Below are positions 37,743 through 51,429 of a DNA stretch of 64,000 nt, piece by piece (positions within the stretch are counted from its first letter, which is position 1; each line of letters starts with the position of its first letter). Below the pieces are notes generated by a model. It worked only from the letters and a program-made list of their open reading frames with translations, ran no database searches and was not told the origin of the DNA. A program made the position numbers and the translations under genes. Source of the stretch: Watersipora subatra (lineage: Eukaryota > Bryozoa > Gymnolaemata > Cheilostomatida > Watersiporidae); assembly GCF_963576615.1 (NCBI RefSeq), contig NC_088715.1, forward strand, positions 60,361,802 through 60,425,801, in the 5' to 3' direction.

Positions 37743-38606
37743 TATTTATATAAACCAATGATATACAGCCACCACAAGGATAAGCGACGGGCATCATGTG
37801 GGCAGGGCTTAATGACCGAACTCTGTTGAAATGAACCCGAACACAGCGCCCGAACAAACAAATATGCTGAATAAAGCTCCTTGTAAATTTATAGATATTA
37901 TGAACAATAGTGGTTATTTTACTGATCTGCTGGTTTCATTTTGTTGTCAAATAAATATAGTTGCCCAATATTGTCACCGTTATGATCAGTCAGTTGCCAT
38001 TCCCAAGCATTTACGATATTAATAGTCGCAATCGTAAAATAGCCAAAATTTGGTTCTATATTTAGATTCTGAGTATGAAAACTACACTCCACAGCTTTGC
38101 CTGCAGTCCCATGTTAATGGCCAGGTGAAACAATGTGACAACAATGAAAGACTTTGTCATTTTATATTAAGGGTTGCTAAATATTAATCAAAAACTAGAA
38201 AAAAAGGCCGTTGTTCGGGTGATTTTGGGTAAATTATATTCAACTTTAAGCATATACTACGACACCTACCAATTTCAAAATAAGTAAATGTAGATAATTT
38301 GAAATGTTTTATTTTTTATGGATCTACTTTTTAGTTAGGTGTTATCCTTACATTGTAGAAATTCAAGGTTTGCTATTGTGAGTTGCGGGGCCTACTGACT
38401 GAATAAGCTAATGACACGATAACAGCGAGTCGTGTTTCCCAAAACCTAATAAGGCAACGCGACCCCCCCCCCCCCTCGCGAGAAATGTGTTGGCTCCCAA
38501 AAATCCAGGCTCGCACAATCCTAACAGGGCACAATAATTAAACCCCGCCCATATGATAGCCGTCGCCTATCCTTGGGGGCTGTATATCGTTGTATAAACA
38601 AAAGTT
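37743..38606. repeat. Pair of inverted 65-bp repeats
   Basis: The left arm (37743-37812) contains GATATACAGCC, AAGGATAAGCGACGG and GGGCAGGGCTTAA. The right arm (38541-38606) is its inverted partner (GATATACAGCC, AAGGATAGGCGACGG, GGGCGGGGTTTAA on the minus strand). They may be the ends of one decayed element or two copies of a short element. Confidence 0.6.
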
Positions 38607-38614
38607 TGATCGCC

Positions 38615-38934
38615 TGTTAGATATTAGATATTAAATGTTAGATATTAGATATTAAATGTTAGATATCAGATATCAGATATTAGATTTTAGATTTTACATG
38701 TTAGATGCTAGATATCAGATATTAAATGTTAGATGTTTGATATCAGATATCAGATATTAGATGTTAGATTTTAGATGTTAGATGTTAGATGTTTGATATC
38801 AGATATCAGATATCAGATATTAGATGTTAGATTTTAGATGTTAGAAGTTAGATGTTAGATATCAGATATTAAACGTTAGATGTTAGATGTTAAACGCCAG
38901 AATGCTAGATATTAGTTATTAGATGTTAGATGAA
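38615..38934. repeat. 7-bp minisatellite (AGATATT / AGATGTT)
   Basis: About 45 units of AGATATT, AGATGTT, AGATATC or AAATGTT, directly after the right arm of the inverted repeat. A run of 14 C lies shortly before, at about 38463-38476. Confidence 0.9.
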
Positions 38935-40317
38935 GGTTGATTAACTTTATAAGGTATATAAATGAAATATAGTGATAATTTGTTTATGGTGAAACGACAA
39001 AAAAATTTGGTTTTGATTGATATCAACTAGAAACTACAAAATGCAAAGAAAATAAGTTTTTGTCGATCAACGTGCCTTAAATGATACCACTATTAGTATC
39101 TTGATATTTCAGTGTACAGCTAAAATGCATGCTAGCAAACAGGGCGGATACAGAGGCAAGAAATGTCAATAAAAATGTTTATTATAAAAACTTTAAAGTT
39201 CAATTTTAAATTTTTCGGTTTTTAAACCAGTAAACAAACAAAAAATAATTAACAGTTAGATCCAATGTTGTCCGTATAATATAAATACTGTTTATTTAGT
39301 TGTGCTGTTTGAGTGCAACATTCAGGAGGAGATGCTAAGAGGTGTTTGTTCTCTCCTAAAAGCTTTTTTCCAAATAAACTACACAGGTCGATAAGCTGAA
39401 TGTTTACTAAATGTTGAAACATCATGTAAATTGATGATTTTTTATGACCATGATTTGATGTACTTTTGATACTGGAAAGATTCATGCGATTTCAAAAAAA
39501 GAATTCTCAAGAATTATTTTGCTTATTCCCTCAAATAGTTTAAACTAAAAGATGCTATCATACAACTTTGTTTGGGCTGTTGGCAGTACTAGAGAGCTTT
39601 ATGAGATCATGAAGACATCAATATGGACATATAGAAACTAAAAAAACTTAAATGCTTGCAAAGTTCTTACATGTATGCCTGTACTTATGCCTTTTCATTT
39701 TTTAAAGCTTTGTGATATTACAATAATGCTGAGCTAACAAGTTACTACAATCTCATAGATTGAGGGGTTTTTGTTAATATTCACCAAACAATCCAATTGG
39801 TGGTTTTTAATATCTCAAATATCTAAATCAATACTTCATATCAATTTTCTATTGTATGTGTTAGTGTGTCTGTCTGTTTGTTTGTCTGTGTTTCTGCATT
39901 TTGTTGCCGACTTTGTCTGAACTTCACACACATGAACTTCATGCCTTTTGCTGGGTCACTAAATTATCTGATTTTAACGTCCCATCTGGTTTCTGAGACC
40001 CAGTCTTTTAAACACCCACCTGCAGACTATCTCATTGACAATAAAAGAAATGTCAGACATAAGCTGGCTCACTGCTGGTTTATCATAAAAGATCAAAAAT
40101 CAGGAACTTTTTAAAATAAAGAGTTTAAGAATGGTACAATGCTTTTATTTGTCATAGATAGCATATTTCTTAATTTCTATTTTTGTATTTTTTTACTCGT
40201 AACAAAAAACATAATTTTGTTGTTGATTGCTAATACCAATTAAAAGCTATATATACATGCATATATCAACACAAAAGTATTTAAAGCGCTCAAATAAAAC
40301 TGCATGCGATAGATAAG

Positions 40318-40323
40318 TTTATT
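40318..40323 (-). terminator. Candidate polyadenylation signal, copy B
   Basis: AATAAA on the minus strand 281 nt beyond the copy B stop. It is lost in copy A, where the matching site is mutated. A second AATAAA at 40144-40149 is conserved between both copies. Confidence 0.3.
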
Positions 40324-40603
40324 TATAATGTATGATGTTATTCACAAAATCAATATTTACAAATTCTACATTTTCAAATTTACAATATAACTTTTAATAG
40401 TTGCTCTAAATGTTAGAGGCGTCTGTCACGTAGGATTTACAGGTGCTGGAATAAGGTACAATATAAAGGTGCTAAATTAAAAGCAAGAAAAGGTCAGGCT
40501 TGTTGCGCTTGACTTCAGCTACCAAATTTATCAGGTAGAGTGTTTTGTTTTATATCTAACCCGGCACTGACATGTCATCTTTGTAAAAATTCTCTAAAAG
40601 AGC

Positions 40604-43600
40604 CTATAGCTTTGCTGGCGTCATCTCCAAAGTGTCATTTCCATTTTGTTGCTCGACGTCATCAGTGCTGTCAATTTTATTGGTCACGGCTTGAGGCTCA
40701 TCTACCAATTTTGAGCCATCAAAATATTTCATATCCTTTTCCAACTTCTTTTCTCTCTACAACACACAAAGTACAGTGATATCGTCCGATATATTCCTTA
40801 AACATGTGTATATTATAGTTGTACACACAGTTGTATGCATATTTTTTAATGGTAAGGTACCCAACACTAGGCTGTATGCATCAAAGTTGTCTCAAGTACA
40901 GCCATAACCAACATGAAAACAATTATGGATAGTTTTATATTTAATTCAAACTATATGATAAAACAACATTTTATATAAAAACTATTGAATTTAATTGATA
41001 CTAATTTGGTCACACTTTCAGGTAAATTAAATGCAGAAGTACAGTATAAATTACCAGATGCAGCCAGTCATGGTAAAGTCTAAAATAAGGTTCAAGGCTA
41101 AGAAGTGATCATCAGCACAAAATAGAATCGATATAATTTTGTCTAACTCTACCCACGTTATCAAATTACTGAGGAAATACCATTAATAATTGTGTTTTTA
41201 TCTTCAATGAAATGGTTGATGCTGTATTATGTTTTTCAGCACATCTCATCATCACCGTGGTGTCAAATTATGTGTGCGTGCGCGTGCGTGCGTGCGTGTG
41301 TCTATGTTGTAACACAAAGTTTTTTAATATTCTTGTCAGTTGTTGACTTCGTGTGAATAACAGCAGTTTTTTCTTGTATAAAAACAATGCTTTCTAGTGG
41401 CTGTTTAAATGTCTAATTTAAATTATCCTTGTGTATACGTTATATTTTATGAGTCTGTCTATTAAATCATAACAAACTAATAACCAGATTTATATGAGTT
41501 GCTTGGTCTTACCTTTTTTAATTCTCGCTGTCTAAGGAGATATATCGGCAGCGTAACATAAAAAGGGCAAGCTGCCACTATTGTTGAGGCTATAGGAAGG
41601 ATGACAGCGAGGTCGTTGTCTGGCTGCCCTGAGAGTGACATAGCAACAAGAATACTGACTGCCGTGTTCTGCAGACCTGTTTCTATGGCGATTGTCTAAA
41701 AATTTACACAAACAGTTATGTAAAATCTAAGTTTTTGCAGTTGTCCATAACTGTGTCTACACTTCTCTGAACTCTTTTGGTTTTATTTCAGTTAGTGTCT
41801 AACTAAATAGAGACTATTGAATAGTTGTATTCAATTTGAACATATAATCAAATCGTATTATATTGTGTAATATTTTGTATACAAAATTTAACACTATATA
41901 TAATATTTTGAATTATATAATATTGTATTCTGCCATATTATTTTATCATAATATATGATATATATTATATAAGATATAGATCATATATTATATTGTTATA
42001 TATAATATATATTATATATATGATGTAATATTATAATACATAAGTGGTCAGGCCTACTGCTAACAGCACTCTACGCTTTAAAAAGTGTGGAGTGTTATAA
42101 ACAACTATAGTGTTGGAATAGGTTAATGTTACTTCTCTTTGTTCCAAGTTGATATTTTTCTCTGGGGTCACAGCAGATCTATTTTAGGCTTTTGCACTCG
42201 TCAGGTGGCTTGCATTATATCGCAAGTCACCTGACTGGTCGCCTTGGTTTTGCACAAACCAGACCTGTCATGATCCAGAAGAGAAACATCAACTTGAAAA
42301 AAAGATAAGTAACCTTTACCTATTCCCACACTATAGTTAGTTATGATGTAATATTATATATATATTATGATACAATATACTTCATATTTTATATATACAT
42401 ATATATCAGGCATAATGCATATTGTGTTATATATTGTATTATATCATATTCCATTATATTATTCTAAACTATATTATATCGAATTATATGAAACTGTATT
42501 GAAGTATGTTATATTTAAACCAAAACCAATTTTAAATTTCCTACATTCTAGTATTATTCCAGTAAACTAGCAATGTGAAGATATTTGAAGCTTTTGAAAG
42601 TTTTGAATACCTTGACTAGAGGCCATTCAAAGCGGCAAATCCAAGCAAAAAGACCACCCAAGATGTAGCCTCCATATGGCAGCATACAGGCAGAGAGCAT
42701 GAGCTCAACATTCCATTGTACGAAGATATACTGGTTGACGTAGATCATAAGAGTAAGAATTATTACGGCGACCACAAAGAACATCACCTACAACAATATT
42801 ATACGTTGAATCTTTTCTCAATTTCTATGAGCTGATCAACTGATGCAAATATAAATTTACTGAACAAGATATCTTAACAAGATAGTCAACAAAGATAATT
42901 TATTACTAGAATTTTAAATTCCACCTAAGACTATTAAGGTTTGTGTATATATCTTTAATATGTATATATATATAAGTATTAGGAATATGCAACTTGTTTA
43001 TTTTTAGCAAAAAAATTTTCTGAGCTTTGTTGCATTTTGATTTGCAACTTTTAAGTGTCATTTATATGAGTTGTAAGTAGTTTCATTCAATATAAACAAA
43101 TTACATGTAGCTAGAATTGTTTAACTTCCGACTTGTACATGTTTTCACCACCTAAAGATTTTTCGACACGATGTAAAATTGTTCAAAATATTTGTCTCAA
43201 CATTTGAAGAATTTTTTAACATTTCGTAGCCAAAGTTTCTCAAACAGCTTTGTAAGTAGAAAGCAGAGAAGTGGAAAAACTGGGCGATGTTAAAAATAGC
43301 CAAAGAAATAATGAAAGGTGTATAAATCAATGTAGCACAAAGTAAGTTACAGTGAGAATTTTTATCAATCATTCCAAAACCACGCTTACACATTTCCAAA
43401 TTTAGACGACGTCTGTTGCGCACGTAAGGTAACAATACAAACCTTTCACACTGGATACTATTTTATTAATTTAAGTTTTGTCATAAACTTCAGATTTTAA
43501 GATTTTCTTATTTTTAAATTTTTTGTTTTTTGATCTCATAAGTAGTTTTAAGATGTACTTGTCATTGTTTCAGGCTCTAAAGAGAATTAAACATATTCCA

Positions 43601-46600
43601 ATGTATTTTTTTACAAAAATATTGTTTCAACTTCCGCCGGCTTCGAATTATGAAACAAACGTTGAAACAGATTTACATGATATGTCAAGGCTGAACAGCA
43701 ATCAGTGAAATTAATTGTTTTTCAGCACAACTTTAACACTTTTAACATATTATTCAAGACTAGAATACTTGCCAGTCACACGAACTATGAGTATATCCCC
43801 TGGTGTTATGGTAGTGCACTGCAATCTTATTTTCTTATCGCTTTTTGCATAGCTTCGGGCAGACAAATGAACAGACGAACAGTTGGACAAACAGACAGAC
43901 ACTACTATTATCATAGATCATTATATGTAAAATATTATTGCAAGATATTATATATTATAGAAGGTTAAATTACACACGTTTAGCGACTTTCTGATGATGA
44001 CGGTAATCCTTGGCAATTTGAGTTTTACTAAAACTCCTATCGCCAGTGGAATCACCAGGAAAGCCAAGCTTTCAAGTATATTTACAAATGGCAGCGTTAG
44101 CTTTTCAACACCTTCATCAGCAGGAATAGTTGTTCCAAGCGTGTAGACCCATAGAGGCAGCATTCCTAGAAGGTAAAATGTTGTTTTGGATTTGAAGAAG
44201 ATATATCATTGCGATTTTACAACAGAAAACTAGGGTTGTAAATTAGAAAGTATCAGTTCAAAGTGAGATGTGAGAGGTTTGCAAGAGGTTCTTTCAAAAG
44301 GTATAAGCTGCAAAAGGGTTCAGAATTAAAAAAATTTTAATTAGATTTTATCATTGAATAAACCTTAACAAAATAGACATACTATTGACCGATTACATTT
44401 ATTTTTTGCTGAAAGATCACTAAAAGGTTTAGTATTCTTTTAGGATAAAAAACGGCTTCTCATTATTCATGTGATGCAAGTTTCTTAAATTGCAAAAGAT
44501 TGGAATTGTGCACTCAGACACAAATTTTGAAAAATTTGTTTGTGCCAAAAATCTAAAGTCAAAGCAATAAGTTAGAAAAATGAAGTATTTAAACAAATAC
44601 TAAATAATATTTACATGCTAAACGAGTATTTGGTACTTGCCCTTTTAACAAAAACAAAACATAGTATTGCGGCATATGTAACACACGTTTTTACCTGTAG
44701 TACATGTTTGTACCGTTTTTACATTTGTACCTGTAATACAGTTTGTACCGTTTGTACGTTTGTACCGGTAATACATGTTTGTAAACAAAGCATGAACAGC
44801 CTACCAAGAGATGCAGCCGTACTGAGTGTAGTCATGGTTACACTCAGTGACAAATCACCATTGAACAGCTTGGCATACATGTTGCTGGTTCCGCCTCCTG
44901 GTGAGCAGCCCATAGCAAAGAATCCTAACGCCTTTCCACCGGTATATCCCATCATCCATATTATTCCATAGGCAAGCTAACAACATACATGTATATGGCT
45001 ACATGTATTTGATGTTTGCATAACTGATTTTTGAGCAACATATAGCCAAATGGTCTGTTTGCATAAGCATTCAACATAATAGACTAAGTTTCCATGTAGC
45101 ATGTGTTGTTACAGAAAACCATAGCTAGCCAAAATAACGGATTCCCTACATGAAAATCGTCATAACAAGATGTATCGTCTACATGTATTGGCTCTTTGTC
45201 AAACTAAATAGTCCAATGATTAATGCTCACCAAAGGCATTATGAGAAACTGGGATAAAAGGGCAATTCCAGGAGCCTTTGGTCTTTTCAAGTGTCGTTTT
45301 ATGATGTCGAACTCGAGGTCCGTTCCCATAGCCATGATCGCTATTATAATCTACAAGGATTTCTGGAAACTAAGAATCTCTCACTCATATATGAGAGAGT
45401 ATAAGGCAAAAAATTCAATTATAAAACCAGTTAGGAAAACGTAAAACTTACAATTTTTTAGCATGTAGTTTAATAATAATCTTTGCTATGATTGGTTAAG
45501 TTAACCAGGTCACAGGTATTTCTATTGTTCATTTTTAGTGTCTCTGCGCAGTCAACCTAAGAAAACTTCAAAAAAGTTTCAAGCCCTTTAAACTATCTTC
45601 ATTCTGTTTTGCAAAGAAACATGTTATGAGAGGTTTGCATACCTCAATAAAAAATTCACAAATGTATACTTGAGTAAGTACAAACTTGCTCTGATCAAGG
45701 TAAAGAGGCCTAGCTTAACTTTTGGGGTTCGCACTAGCACAAATTGTTATGATAGGCTTGTCCCATTCTTTCATTTATTTAGAAATTGTGTGATTGGTTT
45801 TACTGGCTGAGCTGGAGGTATCATTAATTTCTGTTCATTTTAAAGCAGCACCGTTTATTTACAGGAGATCTTTTGTCAGGGATCTTTTGAAGCAATACAA
45901 AGTACATAACAATAAGTTATGCCAACTTACAATAACTTTAAATGAGAGATCATAAACCATATCCAAGGTTCTTCGACGTCGAATAGCTCTTAGCAAGACG
46001 CTATCAATGTACACATTTTCATCGCTGCCGTTCATGCTGACATAGAATTTTATAGTTGAGTAGCCGATATAAACAGATGTGCCTGTAGACCGAAACACAG
46101 AATTTAATAGTACAGAAATAGGATAATTAGGAAAGCTGGCTAAAAATTAGACATAGGCCAACTCCTATCTAAAATATCTAGAACTACTAGCTAGCCATGC
46201 ACTCTGATTGCCTTAGCATTATCATGCCAGCAGTTTATTAAAAACTCACCATAAAATGACAAGTTGTAACAAGTTTCTAGCATTTCCAAATCAGCTTTAT
46301 GGTCTCCAGTAGCCGGTATGGTGTGATTTGTCTCCACTTGGCAAGGAGTGATATTAACCTCTTCCTAAAAACATTTATTTAGTTAGCAAGGAAAAGCGTA
46401 TAGTTTTACATCAAATGATTTTGGCACTAGCCAAAGTTGGTTTATCTATGAAATATGGCTATTTGGACAATTTCAATTGTGAAATGATGTTTAGTGATTC
46501 TGAGAAAGAGAACTAGAGCTACATAAGTCATAAATTTAAGTACTTGCATATTAAAGCTATATTTGCTGCCAAAACTTGGCTGCCAGTTTTCTTACTCATT

Positions 46601-48780
46601 TAAAACTTTTTTTATAGTTTTCAAAAACTTTAAACACTCCGATATTAATAACTGCTAGAAATCATCTCAAAGCAAAATGTTTTGTACTATATTGTATTTC
46701 TGTACAATCATCTCCAGTTTATATTTGTTTTCAGGTTTCTTAGATGATTACAGCATCATATGATGTTATTTTCAGGTATTTAAATCAGAGATTTTGCATG
46801 AAATGCTTTGAGTAAAACCATAGAAATGCATAAGTTCTCTAGAAAGTTTTAAATTCAGTTTTGAATTCAGCTGTTTTAATAGAGCTGATAATATGAAAGC
46901 TTTTCAGATTATCAGCTTTATTGTACATTAATAAAATTAGAGCAAATAAAAACGCTAAAGGAAAATTCAAGCAAAGTTATGCAGTAAATCAATTTATTAT
47001 GGAGTTGTCTTCTACTTTGTTAGATGAGAGTGGTAAAGCATGAAGTCTTTTTTACACTAACTGTTTTTGAAGACTTACTAAAAAAAATGCATTATCGATA
47101 AAAAGCTAATAAAGAAGACATTTTCACATGTAAAGTTTGTTAAAACCAAAGTATATTTGGAACAAGTGTGTCTGTGAACAGAGCATAAGTAAACACTAAA
47201 CTGAAACAAATCGGTTACCAGTTTTTATTCAACTACACAAGAAACTGGTCAGACTTTTTACGTACTACTCTCTAGCTTTTTTCTAAAATCTTTAATAAAG
47301 TTTACCAGTTATTGAAAATTCTTTTTAAAACTGAGAGTCCGGAAAAACTGTAAATGTGTTATTTAAAGATAAAATTTGGTAATCAAGACTTTGTGTCTGG
47401 TTACCCAATACAAGTATTTAGTTTCTGTCAATTTGTTTTACCCAGTCGATACAGTTGTAAAATAGCGGTTTTTTGTGAGTTGGAAGAAACTATCGTAAAT
47501 TTTTTTTACAAACAAAAACAGATGTTAGCAAACCCTAAAAAAAATATTGAGACATGCTACATGTTTGAATAATAACACTCCGGGGTGCCAAAATCTTTAG
47601 AGCCACGCTTAGCAGCGGCTGAAAAGACAACTCCTACCAAGAAAGGTAAAATTTCTTTTTAGACTGCGTCATACTTACTGAGACTGTGGCTACTGATGTC
47701 TTCATGCTTGCTACAGATACTGTGAAGTTGTTTATCATTTTGCTCGTGTACAAAATGGCCGTCAGATGAGTAGGCGGAGTGTCATAGTAGATGGTGAAAA
47801 GCTCATTGTTAGGTGTGACGAGCTTGAAATCTGAATTGGTTCTATTTCCTGCAAATGTTTAAAAAAATTGCAAAGTGTTGCTTGCAACCTCCAAGAGAAT
47901 AACCAAAGATAGTTACTTCTTTAACATAAAACGTTGACAGCAGCCAAGAGATGACAAATCCAAACATCCAACAGTGCAGCTATCAAAATTGCATAAATCA
48001 CAGCACATAAAAAGTGCATATAGCAAAAACAGTATAATTAGGTGTCACTCTTGCTTACACTTTTGATGCACATTCAATAATGAATGGCTTCCTATGAAGT
48101 AAGAAGGGTAAGACAACTCTGAAAACTACTGAAAGTTTGATGGCAAATTTCGTTATAAGGTAAAAACAAGTACAGTCTAAATGGTCATGTTTTGATCAGT
48201 TACAACAGTATCTGGGTAATCCTAGAGCTATTAGCATAAAAACTTTTTTTATTGGTGACAGAGATAATCTTAATTTTTTTCAAAATTAGAGTGTCTCTCT
48301 CTGGAAACTATAGATAACATCTCTCCCTGCTTGTATCTGTATCTGTTGTATCTGATTTAATTAAACAATTTAATTAAACAATTAAAATTAATTAATTAAT
48401 TTAACTTAATTAATTAAACTAAATTAAATAATTAATTTAAAAATTAAACAATTAATTAAACAACTGATTTAATTTAAGTAAAAAGCACCAAGTTTGAATT
48501 ATCTAACTTCTAATTGCTTCTTCTTTTCTTACTGTTTTTACTGGTTTTTAAAAATGAGAATATTTACACACTTTTGAGTTAGTGCTCAAATAGATTTTGT
48601 TATAATAGTTAAGTTGCATTCATCTGAATGCAAGTTTTATCATTTCTGTTAGTCCGACAATATGCAATTTTTCGAAGCATATCTAAAAAGAAATTTCCCT
48701 TTATTCTTACCTTTCACATCATCAGGTGATGCCAGAGACGCAGCAACAAAAAAAAAGCAAGTGCAGATAAGCCCTAACAT
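40604..48780 (-). CDS. SLC10-family sodium/bile-acid symporter-like transporter, copy B (10 exons, complete)
   Basis: Exons: 48780-48711, 47848-47679, 46364-46250, 46082-45931, 45350-45231, 44976-44805, 44165-43978, 42787-42611, 41695-41513, 40756-40604. The joined frame encodes 499 residues. Every exon has the same length as in copy A except exon 2, which is one codon longer. It has a signal peptide (1-17), an ectodomain with Cys88 and Cys112, the motif GCSPGGGTSN at 232-241, and Glu393 and Gln397 in IETGLQNT. This is the closest paralogue of copy A. Exon 6 differs by three synonymous changes and no amino acid, while exon 7 differs at about 9 of 63 residues, exon 8 at 5 (all but one in one membrane helix) and the tail at 8 of 50. 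Introns are alignable between the two copies, which marks a recent duplication. The frame is intact, so it is probably functional. Confidence 0.95.
41271..41302. repeat. (GCGT)n microsatellite, expanded in copy B
   Basis: TGCGTGCG-type repeats. Copy A has only GTGTGTGTATG at the matching position (about 57066-57077). Confidence 0.8.
41860..42500. repeat. TATA/ATTATA-rich tracts flanking the foldback element
   Basis: Almost pure A/T runs (ATATAATATATA type) at 41860-42040 and 42340-42500. Equivalent tracts occur in copy A at 57620-57920, and another independent tract at 19560-19990 in copy C. Confidence 0.8.
42105..42336. mobile_element. 232-bp foldback MITE, present only in copy B
   Basis: Ends are CTATAGTGTTGGAATAGGT and, on the minus strand, CTATAGTGTGGGAATAGGT. 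The inverted match continues inward for about 60 bp, and the centre is itself a hairpin (GTCAGGTGGCTTGC with GCAAGTCACCTGAC). The corresponding intron of copy A (57600-57980) is plain AT-rich DNA without it. It lies between exons 9 and 8 of copy B. The target duplication is unclear. Confidence 0.7.
44690..44782. repeat. TTTGTACCG/GTAATACATG repeat expanded in copy B
   Basis: Three to four tandem variants of ACATGTTTGTACCG lie just downstream of exon 6 (on the minus strand). Copy A has a single GTAATACATGTTTGTAAAC there (about 59298-59316). Confidence 0.7.
48355..48475. repeat. TTAATTAA-rich tract specific to copy B
   Basis: Dense AATTAATTTAA and ATTAAACA repeats in intron 1 of copy B. The matching place in copy A (about 62880-62900) lacks them. 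Confidence 0.7.
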
Positions 48781-48847
48781 TCTGATTGCACAGATGCTTG
48801 GTGAAGGCTGTCGTTTTGATGAGTGACTAACGCATAAATTTCCAGGT

Positions 48848-48854
48848 ATTTATA
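48848..48854 (-). promoter_or_regulatory. TATA box of copy B
   Basis: The same TATAAAT element as in copy A, 68 bp upstream of the ATG, with the same flanking imperfect palindrome (48857-48873). Conservation here is expected from the recent duplication, so it is weak independent evidence. Confidence 0.55.
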
Positions 48855-50793
48855 TGCTGCCAGGATAGCAGCATATTTTGGCTACTGTTTGTGCTACATC
48901 TTAGACATCAACATAAACTAGTGGAAAAAACAGCGACAAAAGCATGCATGCGAGAAGGGTATGAAAGTTGCTAGTGTTGCCAATACTGACCTGCTGCATT
49001 CCAAACTTGGGCTATAATATCCTTTTAACTGGGGTGAGCAGACATTATGGATGTACCACTGTTTTTGATATCAACATAGTAAATGACCTGCGCCTCCTGC
49101 TGTTATCTGCTGTGCTTTAAGTTGCTTATAGAAATTGTTAAAAGCTTTCTTTCTCAACAGAGCGTTATGTCATGGTAAACTTATAATAACCTTAAATTTT
49201 CTAAGAACACGTCAGCACCCAGAGAAAAATAGCAACACATGAGTATTATAGAGGTCATTTGCTTTGTCTAGCAGGACAAAACAATTGATTTTTAACCCTT
49301 TTAACATTTATGTCTAGCCACAGATTTGTAAAATATGGTTGAAGGTTTATAACCCTAGCCTTAAAGTTAAAAATATTGTTGAAGGCGGTTAGCATTAGCC
49401 TTGGAGATGCTAACATATGTTCAATTTGTTGGTGATGAGTCACTTTACCGTATAGAGAATTTGTAATGTTCACATTACTTATACACAGAGTTGATGCAGA
49501 GATAAAAGGTTTTTTACTCAAAGGTTCCCACAGCAAGTATCAGCAGCTTGGAGCACATCAATACATATGATAGAAATATTTCTAGAAGTTATGCTTGTAC
49601 CAAAATCATGTGAATGTCTTAACTTGTTGGCCTTGCCATGTCTGCTCTAAACTGTTTGACAACCAGTCCTTAATCAAAATTGATTATAAATAGACCTCCC
49701 GCTTCTCAAACAAAACTATATTAAAATAGTTTGTTTGCAGTTCAAAACTTGACAGCAACCAAGTTCTAGAGGTTTTTTAAAGCATCTGTTGTCTCAGGAT
49801 ACAAAGTAAAATAAATCAAAAATTTGCAAGCTAATACTTTGTTTAGTAACATAAGGCAAACATTAATTATATTTTTCTGAGCATATACTAAATATGCAGA
49901 TGGTACTCAATGCAGTGATTTACTGCTCAATCTTTAATATAAACCAAAATTATTCAATAATTTTAAAACCACAATATATGGTTTAAATATTTAAAACTTA
50001 AAAAAACAAATATACAAATTCAAACTCCAAAACTTAAGTTTTCATAAACTTTGTTGAGCTATAGCAATATTAGCTTAAGAACTTAAAACGTCATATGCAA
50101 AGGGAATAGATATTTATTAATCATATCTACACTTGCACAAACCTATCACTGATTACTGTCATGTTAAGTGGAGGCAGCTTTCCATCGTAAATAATTATAA
50201 TATTATGTAAAACTGATTAATTAATGATATAATTAATTAGAGAAACCAGTAAGTAAATTCTGTTTTAAAACTAAAGTTACAATAGTTCTTACAATCATAA
50301 AGAATCTAGGCTAAGTTTGATAAAATTATCATTGCTGAATGCAGAAGTTTTTGTTTTATGTACATCATTTATTGTATTATATTAAGTCTAACATATTACA
50401 TTGTATTGCAGTACAGTCTAATTTATTGGGCTACCCTTCCTATCCAACTCAAGCTTTGTAATGCGTCTGATGAGCTTTCAGCAAACTAATATGTTTAGAA
50501 TTTGGTAAATTGTTGTTCATTTTGAAAACTAAATAATTAGCACTGTACAATCATAAGCAAGTGAAGATAGACATTGTCAAATAAAAACAGTTCTTTGCGC
50601 TCATTTTTTCACACAAAAAATATTTAAATTCACCCTGGAGAAATTTTTATGATAAATATATTTAGTTTGTCTCTAATTCAAACTAAACATATCTAAGTTG
50701 TAGTATTAGAGTGAAATGTTAAATATTCTAAGTTTACAAAAAAATGAATTTTGCAACAATGAACGAATGCAATTTTAAGTATTCAAGAAGGTA

Positions 50794-51072
50794 ACTTGAA
50801 AGAAGACTTGAAAGAAGACTTGAAAGAAGACTTGAAAGAAGACTTGAAAGAAGACTTGAAATAAGACTTGAAAGAAGACTTGAAAGAAGACTTGAAAGAA
50901 GACTTGAAAGAAGACTTGAAAGAAGACTTGAAAGACGACTTGAAAGAAAACTTGAAAGAAAACTTGAAAGAAGACTTGAAAGAAGACTTGAAAGAAGACT
51001 TGAAAGAAGACTTGAAAGAAGACTTGAAAGAAGATTTAAAAGAAGACTTGAAAGAAGACTTGAAAGAAGACA
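50794..51072. repeat. 12-bp minisatellite (ACTTGAAAGAAG), about 23 copies
   Basis: A highly regular array with few substitutions in the intergenic DNA between B and A. It encodes DLKE on one strand and SFKS on the other; both are artefacts. Confidence 0.95.
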
Positions 51073-51429
51073 AGGTATATGAAAGGACGAAGGTAGAAGT
51101 AATGTCTACCTAACATTGTTTGTTATTCGAAAAGGTAGAGTAATAAATACGAAAACTTTGTTTACATACATTAAAGTAGAAAGACCGCATTAAAAAAGGA
51201 ACTACTATTAACCTGATACAGTCTTTGAATTATTTCTATGATGTTGCAACCAAAGTTTTTAACGAACAAACCCAATGATTTGGAGTTGGAAAACAAACTT
51301 TGATATCAGCAGAAACAACCAATAAATTAATTGTTTTTTATACAACCGAGTCTTGTAATCCTGTCATTATTAGTACTACTTTGTGGACATTCTTTTACTG
51401 ATCACTTTCTAATATGGCTTGGTAAAGAT

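Larger units (their letters stand above)
28865..40603. other. Intergenic region between copy C and copy B
   Basis: Nearly 12 kb with no recognisable gene. It holds the copy C promoter (28.9 kb), a CT microsatellite (30.4), a SINE (34.5), the 39-bp minisatellite (35.2), an inverted repeat pair (37.7 and 38.6), a 7-bp minisatellite (38.6-38.9) and the copy B 3' flank from 39.4. The rest is anonymous AT-rich DNA. A 118-codon plus-strand frame at 35694-36050 is hydrophobic but has no recognisable family or splice context. Confidence 0.75.
39400..49550. repeat. Segmental duplication unit 1 (holds copy B)
   Basis: Partner of the block at 55.1-64.0 kb. It is about 1.2 kb longer, mainly through extra DNA at 42050-42340 (a foldback element), about 42840-43850, 46470-46965 and an A/T-rich repeat at 48355-48475. 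Copy A in turn has about 420 bp extra at 60690-61110. Confidence 0.9.

Noticed and set aside
50783-51113. Frames of repeated DLKE or SFKS
   Set aside because: Product of the ACTTGAAAGAAG array; no flanking coding sequence or splice sites.
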